Assembly (NCBI GenBank): GCA_023253435.1
Contig: JALRGJ010000090.1
Span: 1-5,545, forward strand
Direction: 5' to 3'
Length of the DNA stretch: 5,545 nucleotides
Origin: Ilumatobacteraceae bacterium
Lineage (GTDB): Bacteria > Actinomycetota > Acidimicrobiia > Acidimicrobiales > Ilumatobacteraceae
In this document: positions 1 through 5,545 of the stretch, piece after piece
How the letters are laid out: every line of letters starts with the position of its first letter
Numbering within the stretch: the stretch's first letter is position 1
Program-made: the position numbers and the translations under genes
Notes under the pieces: model-generated
Seen by the model: only the letters and a program-made list of their open reading frames with translations
Database searches by the model: none
Told to the model about the DNA's origin: nothing

Positions 1-113
1 TTGCCCTTATGACGCTCCACTGAGCGTGGGCTACCTGCATTTACGGCCTCTTGTTGACGGGACCGGAGGTCCTCAATCTTGTCCTGCATTGATGGTGCGG
101 CGATATCAGTCAC
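1..113 (-). CDS. Acyl-CoA carboxylase, carboxyltransferase (beta) subunit, N-terminal fragment
   Basis: This is the first 37 codons of a gene that continues past the left edge. From a GTG at 113 the product begins VTDIAAPSMQDKIEDLRSRQ and goes on through an EAVNAG / SVERHKGK-like stretch. This matches the start of biotin-dependent acetyl-/propionyl-CoA carboxylase beta subunits (PccB, AccD5 type), where a helix of the form 'KIAELxxRREEAL' is followed by 'HAKGKLTARERI'. Such proteins transfer the carboxyl group from carboxybiotin to acyl-CoA in the cytoplasm, feeding methylmalonyl-CoA or lipid synthesis. The start is uncertain. GTG at 113 gives the short MTD-type leader common in actinobacterial homologues, while ATG at 89 is the alternative, and neither has a well-placed Shine-Dalgarno (a GGGGAGAAG lies about 30 nt upstream of the GTG). 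It lies 53 bp downstream of the copC-copD gene on the same strand, so co-transcription is possible. The catalytic crotonase-like domain is outside the window, so substrate specificity cannot be judged. Confidence 0.75.
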   Translation of the reverse strand, partial: MTDIAAPSMQDKIEDLRSRQQEAVNAGSPRSVERHKG

Positions 114-132
114 GGGCGCAACGCTACTTGTG

Positions 133-151
133 ATGGGGCGCTTCTCCCCAT
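133..151. repeat. Short inverted repeat (hairpin) between copC-copD and the carboxylase gene
   Basis: ATGGGG (133-138) and CCCCAT (146-151) form a perfect 6-bp stem with a 7-nt loop, 15 bp past the copC-copD stop in that gene's direction. No T-run follows it on the minus strand, so it is not a convincing intrinsic terminator. In the minus-strand transcript the stem contains the purine-rich GGGGAGAAG, the only ribosome-binding-like sequence ahead of the carboxylase start. It could be a weak pause or attenuating hairpin, or chance. Confidence 0.3.
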
Positions 152-166
152 ATCGCGCGGCTATCC

Positions 167-2008
167 CTAAGGAATAGTGGTGCCAGAGGCTGCTGGGGGA
201 ACCGTTGTGGTGCTTGGCAATGTGGTTGAGGTGGTGACGGGGGGAGCAATCGTAGATGAGGCGGGAACCGTAGTAGCGATTGGTTTCAAGCCCTGTTTTG
301 GTTGTGTTGTGACGGTGATGCCATCGGCGATGATAAACGCTGATGTCATTGTCTTCAACTGACCTGTGGTGGTAACACCGTTCACACGCACCGTCCACTG
401 ACCAGGCGCCAACATCTTGAGTCCGGCTTTGTCATCAATGAGTGCAGCACCTGGCCTAGTGATGGGAACACTGATCAAGTAACCAGAAAAGTTTGGATTT
501 GATGGTGTTAATTCAACTGAGAAGTTTTGAATCCGCGAGGGACCAAACAATTCAATAAGCATTGAGTTCACACCCACATTGCCAGGGTTAACAGACAATC
601 GAACCTTGAAGTTGTCTTCACCTTCCATTTCTTGAACGATCGCGTATTCAACTCGCGGCCCTTTGTCTCTATTCAAGACATATGGAGGCCGCATAGCCAT
701 GAGCCAGGAGGATGCCGCAAGAACAGTGATGCTCAATGCGAGTTCAATTCCCACTGGTCGTTTGAGTCTGTACACCACGCGCTCATTTAAAGAGTTCGCA
801 CGTTGCATTCCTTGCACGATGAATTGCCGAACTGATGCACTAACTATCAGCAACAGCACAAACAGAACCACTTTGAGTAGAACTACTCGACCATGCCCGC
901 TATTTATCAAGCTGAGGCCGTCTACTCTCCACGTTTGAATTGCGCCAGTAACAACGATTGCAAAAGTGAGTGGAGTTGCAATGCGTCCCCAGCCACGCAA
1001 AGCATGAACAAGATCGATATCTCCTGGACCATGGAGAACAGTGCGCCAAATCAGCGCAATGCTTCCTACCCACATTGACACTGCCGCCATGTGAGCAATG
1101 CCAATCGCTGCACCGAGGACAACAGCGCGTCCCGAGAATCTGTCGAATCCGTATGAAGCCATGGCAAGAACGAGGAATCCTGCAGTGAAGGAAACAACTG
1201 TCTGTTCGAGAACTCGCACGGTTATCCAAGAGATTCCACCAAGCACAATGACCGCGATGATGCGGGAGAAAACCGCGCGACCTTCATTGAGAGACAGAAT
1301 TGGCCCCCATGAAGTGGGAGACAATGAGCCCCACATGGTCCCTCCGGTTTCACGTGCATTGAGTAATGCCATGAGAACCACTAGCGAGACAAGACTCAAA
1401 ATAGAGATTTGTCGGAAATATCTCTCTGTAATGCCGTATTCAACGCCCTCTGGCCAGAAGTACTTCACAAAAATGAGACCACCAAAAAGTGCCGCTACAA
1501 AGAAGAACGACAACCAGCGAACAAGGCCAATGGGGCCACCTAGTCGTGGTGGGGTAACGACTTCAACATCACCGGTGATGCTCGGATTAGTGGTTTGAGT
1601 TCCATCCGTTGTGGCGCTTGAAGGGAGAGTTGTTGTGGGAGTGGCGTTGGATGTGAACTGAAAAGATCCCTCACTGCCATCTGGCAGTTTCCATTTCACC
1701 GTGCATATTCCATTCCCTGGAATTTGGGTCAGTGATGCGGACACAGTGACGCCGTCAGAAGCAAGTTGGGGTGCGTTCAGATTTGTAATTTTGTTTTCAC
1801 AGGTCAATACCAGACCCATTTGCGCAACAGCATCTGCTCCACCCACCGGAAGAGTGAATTTGAGTTGGATTTGTGTGGGAGCCAGGGTGACGATTTCTCC
1901 TGGCGCAGGGGTGGAGGACTCGAGGGTGTTGTCACCAGCGGCTCGCGCTGTGCCGGCGAAGGCGAGAGCACCAAGGACCGTGAGGAAGAGAGTGAGAAAA
2001 CGACGCAT
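167..2008 (-). CDS. CopC-CopD fusion protein with C-terminal extracytoplasmic domain
   Basis: This is a 613-residue membrane protein of the copper-resistance CopC/CopD (YcnJ-like) family. Residues 1-23 are a signal peptide (MRR, a hydrophobic core, then TARA|A). Residues about 24-120 form a CopC-like beta-sandwich with the hallmark SSTPAPGE (31-38) and a degenerate final motif, PDGSEGSFQF (109-118). A Thr/Ser/Pro linker (122-145) leads to eight predicted membrane helices at about 163-183, 199-216, 248-265, 270-286, 295-320, 340-360, 374-394 and 419-438. The fifth carries the CopD-type H-x5-WVG pattern (His306, Trp313-Gly315) and the seventh is preceded by GHGRVVLLK (371-379). Residues about 452-560 form an extracytoplasmic domain resembling those attached to actinobacterial CopD proteins, ending in a Thr/Pro-rich tail (579-613). 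The family is thought to take copper across the membrane. Here both usual CopC histidine ligands are missing (no His at the mature N-terminus; DGH has become DGS), so copper binding by that domain is doubtful. Start: ATG at 2008 directly precedes the signal peptide. No clear Shine-Dalgarno is present, as is common in this group. Confidence 0.85.
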   Translation of the reverse strand: MRRFLTLFLTVLGALAFAGTARAAGDNTLESSTPAPGEIVTLAPTQIQLKFTLPVGGADAVAQMGLVLTCENKITNLNAPQLASDGVTVSASLTQIPGNGICTVKWKLPDGSEGSFQFTSNATPTTTLPSSATTDGTQTTNPSITGDVEVVTPPRLGGPIGLVRWLSFFFVAALFGGLIFVKYFWPEGVEYGITERYFRQISILSLVSLVVLMALLNARETGGTMWGSLSPTSWGPILSLNEGRAVFSRIIAVIVLGGISWITVRVLEQTVVSFTAGFLVLAMASYGFDRFSGRAVVLGAAIGIAHMAAVSMWVGSIALIWRTVLHGPGDIDLVHALRGWGRIATPLTFAIVVTGAIQTWRVDGLSLINSGHGRVVLLKVVLFVLLLIVSASVRQFIVQGMQRANSLNERVVYRLKRPVGIELALSITVLAASSWLMAMRPPYVLNRDKGPRVEYAIVQEMEGEDNFKVRLSVNPGNVGVNSMLIELFGPSRIQNFSVELTPSNPNFSGYLISVPITRPGAALIDDKAGLKMLAPGQWTVRVNGVTTTGQLKTMTSAFIIADGITVTTQPKQGLKPIATTVPASSTIAPPVTTSTTLPSTTTVPPAASGTTIP

Positions 2009-2012
2009 GGGT

Positions 2013-2064
2013 TGTGAAAACGGTAGTCAGTTGAAGCCCAAACAGGGAATCTCACCTTTTCACA
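2013..2064. promoter_or_regulatory. Inverted repeat in the divergent copC-copD / dnaX intergenic region (possible operator)
   Basis: A perfect 8-bp inverted repeat, TGTGAAAA (2013-2020) and TTTTCACA (2057-2064), has arm centres 44 bp apart, close to four helical turns. It lies in the 95-bp gap between the two divergent start codons. The left arm is 4 bp upstream of the copC-copD ATG and touches a TANNNT-type -10 candidate for that gene (minus strand TACCGT, 2025 to 2020), which would give a very short leader. No good -35 hexamer is visible for either direction. An operator role is inference; a spaced 8-bp repeat could arise by chance in an AT-richer spacer. Confidence 0.3.
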
Positions 2065-2090
2065 CTCAGAACGGTGCTGCACTGCATTGG

Positions 2091-2103
2091 TAGGGTCAAA
2101 GTA
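2091..2103 (+). promoter_or_regulatory. Candidate -10 element for leaderless dnaX transcript
   Basis: TAGGGT (2091-2096) fits the actinobacterial TANNNT -10 pattern, and its last base is 7 nt before the A of the dnaX ATG at 2104. Transcription would then start at or next to the start codon, giving a leaderless mRNA, a common arrangement in Actinomycetota. The alternative is that the AGGG within it acts as a weak ribosome-binding site 8-9 nt before the ATG. No -35 hexamer is recognisable at the normal distance. Confidence 0.4.
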
Positions 2104-3891
2104 ATGGCCACACAGTCCCTTTACCGCCGTTTCCGCCCTCGGAAATTCTCTGAGTTGTACGGCCAAGAGCATGTGGTGCGTGCCTTGCGCAATGCGGTGA
2201 TCAATGGCAGAGAGGGTCAGGCCTATCTTTTTTCTGGGCCTCGCGGAACCGGTAAAACCACCACGGCAAGAATTTTGGCCAAGGTTCTCAACTGCGAGAA
2301 TCCCGTCGAAGGTGAGCCATGTTGCGAGTGTGATTCTTGTAGGGCAGTGGAAGTAGGCACCAGTTACGACGTTCTTGAACTGGACGCTGCAAGTAACAAT
2401 GGCGTGCAAGAGATTCGCGAAATTATCGAGGCTGCTGCATTAACAAGTCCCGGTAGACACAGAGTTTTTATTCTCGACGAAGTTCACATGCTCACGCGTG
2501 CTGCTGAAGCTGCACTTCTGAAGACCCTTGAAGAACCACCTTCTCAAGTGGTTTTCGTATTAGCCACAACTGATCCACAAAAAGTCTCAGAAACAATCCG
2601 TAGTCGTGTTCAACATCTGCAGTTTCACTTATTGCCAGTTGATCAATTAGAGAAATATGTCCGGTTTGTCATAGATGCTGCTCAGTTATCAGTCGATAAC
2701 GATCAAATTGAACTCGTACTTCGTCAAGGTGGTGGTAGTGCCAGAGACACACTGTCCGCACTTGAGTTAGTTGCAGCTGGAGGTGGAGAGCCAGAAGATG
2801 CATTGCTCACCGAAGAAATTGTTCGTGCACTAATAGAAAAGAACCATGGGGCGGCTCTTGCAGCTGTTGCACGTGCAATGCAACAAGGTCGAGATGCTCA
2901 CACATACGCAGAAGAAGTTGTTCGCACAATGCGCGATTGTTTTCTTGCCATCATGTCTCCAGAATTAGTTCAACTACCTGCATCCCGTGTTGCAGAACTG
3001 ACTGAATATGCGCGCGAGTTAGGTGTGCAAAGAATCGTGCGCATCATGGAAACACTGGGAACCACCATGGTGGAAATGAGACATGCGCCAGATTCTCGCT
3101 TGTTGTTGGAAGTAGCTGTTGTGCAATTGGCATCGCCAGTTTTTGATGACAGCAATGAAAACTTGCTTGCTCGCATAGGCCAACTAGAAGAAGCGGTGAA
3201 GACACTCAAAGAACAAGGTGTTGCTGCTGCCATTCCCCCTGCTCCCATTAATCCCGCAACAGGCCGAGCAAAAATTGGCGGACTCGCAAATACGGCAGAT
3301 ACTCCACGCCCCGCTCCTACAAGTGGAAGTAATGGAGCAGTTCCGGAAACAAAGAGTGAGACAGTTGTTGAGCCGGCCAGCATAAAAGTTGAGGAAACGT
3401 TGACTGAAGTGCCGGTTGCTCACACCGACAATGCAACTGCACATTCTGAATCTGGAGAGGGAACAACAGACCCAGCGCAGATGTGGCCTCAGATCACTGA
3501 TGCAATGAAAGGTTTCTCAAAGGCCATCTTTAAATCTGCTGTCGTTGAGTCCATTAACGGTAAAAAGCTTTCATTGCGTCTTCCTAACAACACACCCATG
3601 AAGAGGGCAGAAGAACAAATCCCTAACGTTGTTGCAGCAATCAAAAACGTTTGTGGGACTTCATATGTCATCACACTTGTGCAGGCCGATCCCACTGGCG
3701 GAATACAACGCCCCGTAATTGAAGACTCTAAGCCTCAAACAATTGACAAATTGGTAGAACAAGACCCTTATGCGCCAGTAGATCCCAACGAGCTTGTTCC
3801 CGTAACAGATGCGTCAGATCCCCTAATGGAAGCTCTATTAGAGAATTTTCCAACTGGGAAGATCATCGATGGCGAACAAGAGCAAAAGTAA
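2104..3891 (+). CDS. dnaX: DNA polymerase III subunit gamma/tau (clamp loader ATPase)
   Basis: This 595-residue protein is the ATPase of the clamp loader that places the beta sliding clamp on primed DNA. The opening SLYRRFRPRKFSELYGQEHV is the typical DnaX N-terminus. Seen in order are Walker A GPRGTGKT (45-52), a zinc module with Cys64, Cys73, Cys76 and Cys79 plus an extra Cys74, the DAASNNG segment (94-100), Walker B ILDEVHML (123-130), the LLKTLEEPP helix (138-146), sensor 1 ATTD (154-157), and the arginine-finger motif SRV (167-169; usually SRC, with the Arg kept). Domain III follows to about residue 345. A low-complexity Pro/Ala/Thr/Glu linker spans about 375-455. A C-terminal domain (about 458-530, starting MWPQITDAMKG) resembles the tau-like end of actinobacterial DnaX. 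The start is ATG 2104 because conservation begins there; an in-frame GTG at 2074 would add ten unconserved residues. recR follows 6 bp after the stop, which suggests an operon. No programmed-frameshift heptamer of the E. coli kind is seen. Confidence 0.96.
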   Translation: MATQSLYRRFRPRKFSELYGQEHVVRALRNAVINGREGQAYLFSGPRGTGKTTTARILAKVLNCENPVEGEPCCECDSCRAVEVGTSYDVLELDAASNNGVQEIREIIEAAALTSPGRHRVFILDEVHMLTRAAEAALLKTLEEPPSQVVFVLATTDPQKVSETIRSRVQHLQFHLLPVDQLEKYVRFVIDAAQLSVDNDQIELVLRQGGGSARDTLSALELVAAGGGEPEDALLTEEIVRALIEKNHGAALAAVARAMQQGRDAHTYAEEVVRTMRDCFLAIMSPELVQLPASRVAELTEYARELGVQRIVRIMETLGTTMVEMRHAPDSRLLLEVAVVQLASPVFDDSNENLLARIGQLEEAVKTLKEQGVAAAIPPAPINPATGRAKIGGLANTADTPRPAPTSGSNGAVPETKSETVVEPASIKVEETLTEVPVAHTDNATAHSESGEGTTDPAQMWPQITDAMKGFSKAIFKSAVVESINGKKLSLRLPNNTPMKRAEEQIPNVVAAIKNVCGTSYVITLVQADPTGGIQRPVIEDSKPQTIDKLVEQDPYAPVDPNELVPVTDASDPLMEALLENFPTGKIIDGEQEQK

Positions 3892-3897
3892 ACCAGA

Positions 3898-4506
3898 ATG
3901 TCATCTGCCTATACGCCTGCTGTTCAAACGTTGATAGATGAACTGGGCAAATTGCCAGGCATTGGTCCGAGAAGTGCACAACGGCTGGCCCTTCACATCA
4001 TTAAGAGCGAGGGAGAAGATGTCTCACGTCTTGCACGTGCAATAGAGGAGGCAAAGGCCAAAGTCCGTTTTTGTGAGCGTTGCTTTAACTTGTCGGATCA
4101 TGAGCTCTGCTCTATTTGCACAGACGCCAAGAGATCTTCAGAGATTATTTGTGTAGTAGAAGACTCACGAGACATTGCTGCTCTTGAGCGAACGGGGGAG
4201 TTTCGCGGCAGGTATCACGTTCTGCTTGGCCTTATTGATCCGTTGCAAGGCGTGAACCCAGCTCAGTTAAAGGTTCGGGAGCTCTTGAACCGATTAAAGC
4301 CAGAAGGCATCAAAGAAGTTGTGATGTGTGTGAGTAATAACACTGAAGGTGAAGTCACCGCCATGTACATCAGCAAACTTCTTTCAAATTTGGATGTTGT
4401 TGTCACCAAACTTGCTAGTGGATTACCTGTAGGTGGAGACATTGAATTTGCAGATGAAGTAACGCTCGGTAGAGCTTTTGGAAATCGCCAACGTCTAGAT
4501 CACTAG
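3898..4506 (+). CDS. recR: Recombination mediator protein RecR
   Basis: This is a full-length 202-residue RecR, which acts with RecO (and RecF) to load RecA onto SSB-coated single-stranded DNA at gaps during recombinational repair. Visible features are the N-terminal helix-hairpin-helix around residues 10-35 with LPGIGPRSAQRLALHII, and a four-cysteine zinc finger (Cys59, Cys62, Cys71, Cys74). The Toprim domain (about 82-176) contains VVED (87-90), the family signature ALERTGEFRGRYHVLLG (95-111), and EGEVTA (150-155), which replaces the more usual EGEATA. The family C-terminus LASGLPVGGDIEFADEVTLGRA (172-193) is intact. ATG 3898 lies 6 bp after the dnaX stop with no obvious Shine-Dalgarno, so translation probably depends on coupling to dnaX. 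The usual small ybaB gene between dnaX and recR is missing. The stop TAG (4504-4506) lies in a short tandem repeat, 4 bp from the stop of the convergent transporter gene. Confidence 0.97.
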   Translation: MSSAYTPAVQTLIDELGKLPGIGPRSAQRLALHIIKSEGEDVSRLARAIEEAKAKVRFCERCFNLSDHELCSICTDAKRSSEIICVVEDSRDIAALERTGEFRGRYHVLLGLIDPLQGVNPAQLKVRELLNRLKPEGIKEVVMCVSNNTEGEVTAMYISKLLSNLDVVVTKLASGLPVGGDIEFADEVTLGRAFGNRQRLDH

Positions 4507-4513
4507 ATCACTA
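4495..4513. repeat. 8-bp tandem repeat holding the stop codons of recR and the convergent CLC gene
   Basis: CTAGATCA occurs twice head to tail (4495-4502 and 4503-4510) and is followed by CTA (4511-4513), giving about 2.4 units. The recR TAG (4504-4506) is inside the second unit. The CTA at 4511-4513 is the TAG stop of the minus-strand transporter gene. No hairpin with a T-run is present, so no intrinsic terminator separates the two converging genes here. Confidence 0.7.
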
Positions 4514-5545
4514 TTGCGATTCACCAGATTTATGAACCACAATCTTTTGTGAGTGGTAGATCCCTGTATGGCCACTGGTGGCGTAAGCAGCAGCACAAAC
4601 AGCGGCAAAGAGTACAACTCCCTGTCCACCAAATAATTCAACGCCCAATAAGGCGCATGCGATAGGTGTATTTGCCGCTCCTGCCAGAACAGCTACAGAT
4701 CCCACGATGGCAAACAGCGCAATGTTTACTCCCAAGATGTTTGCAAACATCGCACCAACAAGTGCTCCGATGACAAAGAGTGGGATGACTTCTCCTCCTA
4801 CAAACCCTGTTCCTAAAGACAGTGCGGTGAGTCCTAGTTTGATTGACCATTGACCTTCTGTTGATCCGTTCATTGCCTCAATAGCAAGGGGGACAGACAC
4901 GCCCGAGTACTCACGCCATCCCATAATGAGAATGATGAGGGCAATGACCACTCCGCCAATGAGTGGTCGCGCGGGATACCACGCAACGTATTTCTTCATG
5001 GTGTTTTTTATGAAGAGTGTTATTCGCACAAAAAGTAGTGCAACAAGACCAGAGATAAGCCCTAATCCAACTACCTGAGCCGCAAGTGAGGGAGCCCATT
5101 CAAAATTTTGTACGCGCGGAAAATGAACATGCTCTGTTCCAACAGAACGAACAATTGCATCGCCAACAAAACTTGCAACAAATGCGGGAACAAATGCTTC
5201 GTACCGAACTCGTCCCACACGTTGCACCTCCAAAGCAAATACTGCGCCAGTCACCGGAACTCCAAAGACTGAGCCAAAACCACCTGCAATGGCAGCAATC
5301 AACATCAGTGAGCGATCAGCAGAATTCAACTTCAAGGTTTTGCTGAGTGGATCTGTCACTCCTGCAGATAACTGAAGTGCTGCGCCTTCTCGGCCTACTG
5401 ATGCACCACTGAGATGAGATACAACACTCGCGCCAAAGATAAGTGTAGTGAGTCGTAGAGGAATCCATGTTCTGTGCTGATGGATCTCTTCAATGATTAA
5501 GTTGCTTCCACGCTCAAGACCCTTACCCAAGTAGTGATAGGAGCA
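4511..5545 (-). CDS. CLC-family anion transporter (chloride channel / F-/H+ antiporter-like), N-terminus cut off by window edge
   Basis: The reading frame is open to the right edge, so the first part of the gene is missing; a TTG at 5530 is merely internal. The 344 visible residues cover most of a CLC membrane domain. The motifs in order are GSNLI (codons at 5495-5509), at the position of the canonical GSGIP anion-filter loop; SVGREGAALQ with GREGAALQ at 5372-5395, where the Glu of GREG is the external gating glutamate; FGSVFGVPVTGAVFALEV; GGEVIPLF beginning at 4798, in place of GxFxP; and SGHTGIY near the C-terminus (Tyr codon at 4556-4558), matching the anion-coordinating tyrosine. The position of the internal proton glutamate (Glu203 in E. 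coli ClcA) appears to be Val. GxNLI plus GGEVxP recalls the bacterial subgroup that includes fluoride/proton antiporters (CLC-F), which export F- from the cytoplasm. Chloride transport is the alternative. No CBS domains follow. The upstream region, where a fluoride riboswitch might lie, is outside the window. Confidence 0.88.
   Translation of the reverse strand, partial: CSYHYLGKGLERGSNLIIEEIHQHRTWIPLRLTTLIFGASVVSHLSGASVGREGAALQLSAGVTDPLSKTLKLNSADRSLMLIAAIAGGFGSVFGVPVTGAVFALEVQRVGRVRYEAFVPAFVASFVGDAIVRSVGTEHVHFPRVQNFEWAPSLAAQVVGLGLISGLVALLFVRITLFIKNTMKKYVAWYPARPLIGGVVIALIILIMGWREYSGVSVPLAIEAMNGSTEGQWSIKLGLTALSLGTGFVGGEVIPLFVIGALVGAMFANILGVNIALFAIVGSVAVLAGAANTPIACALLGVELFGGQGVVLFAAVCAAAYATSGHTGIYHSQKIVVHKSGESQ

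Noticed and set aside
194..244. G-rich stretch on the plus strand as a G-quadruplex
   Set aside because: Only two runs of more than three Gs occur (near 194-198 and about 239-244). The G tracts between them are GG, and the pattern follows from Pro/Thr codons of the copC-copD tail.
1098..1598. 166-codon plus-strand open frame antisense to the CopD membrane region
   Set aside because: The opposite strand has a clear CopD domain with membrane helices. The antisense product is rich in Arg, Thr, Pro and Ser, as expected from a reversed hydrophobic gene, and matches no family I recognise.
2074..2103. GTG at 2074 as the dnaX start
   Set aside because: It would add ten residues (start through GRVKV) with no similarity to DnaX N-termini. 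Conservation begins at the ATG at 2104, which also has a suitable upstream -10 or weak ribosome site.
1804..2409. 201-codon minus-strand open frame spanning the copC-copD start, the spacer and the dnaX start
   Set aside because: It overlaps two well-supported genes and the intergenic region, has no recognisable domain, and is best explained as a chance frame.
3562..3567. A5G run in dnaX as a possible tau/gamma programmed frameshift site
   Set aside because: The in-frame context is GGT AAA AAG, so the heptamer is T AAA AAG and not A AAA AAG. It also lies in the C-terminal domain (Lys487-Lys488), past where a gamma-like product would end, and no strong downstream stem is evident.
5528..5530. 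TTG at 5530 as the true start of the CLC gene
   Set aside because: The frame stays open to the window edge and known CLC proteins have additional helices before the GxNLI loop, so the real start lies outside the window.

Overview
The window looks like ordinary chromosomal sequence from an actinomycete-type bacterium, and three features point that way. DnaX and RecR are adjacent and keep actinobacterial-style features. A CopC-CopD fusion sits beside the start of an acyl-CoA carboxylase carboxyltransferase gene. The secreted tail and linker of the CopC-CopD protein are rich in Thr, Ser and Pro with repeated TTT/TTLP/TTVP motifs, a style I associate with Acidimicrobiia. The base composition is moderate (about half GC by eye), so a freshwater or marine member of that group is possible. 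This placement is inference; no rRNA or other lineage marker is present.

Layout from left to right: (1) minus strand, 1-113, the first 37 codons of an acyl-CoA carboxylase beta-subunit gene that runs off the left edge; (2) minus strand, 167-2008, a complete 613-residue membrane protein with a signal peptide, a CopC-like domain, eight CopD-type membrane segments and a C-terminal extracytoplasmic domain; (3) 2009-2103, a 95-bp divergent intergenic region with an 8-bp inverted repeat and a likely leaderless -10 element for dnaX; (4) plus strand, 2104-3891 dnaX and 3898-4506 recR, a compact replication/repair pair 6 bp apart with no ybaB between them; (5) minus strand, 4511-5545, a CLC-family anion transporter truncated at its N-terminus by the right edge. 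It converges on recR with only 4 bp between the stop codons, and both stops lie inside a small 8-bp tandem repeat.

Functionally, dnaX (clamp-loader subunit of DNA polymerase III) and recR (RecFOR recombination mediator) are a classic DNA-maintenance pair. The flanking minus-strand genes are envelope and metabolic functions with no evident tie to them. The copC-copD gene may share a transcript with the acyl-CoA carboxylase gene downstream. I see no mobile element, CRISPR array, tRNA or rRNA, and no clear new multi-gene system. The more unusual points are a CopC-like domain lacking its copper-binding histidines, a CLC transporter with an atypical anion-filter motif of the fluoride-exporter kind, and the stop-codon tandem repeat.
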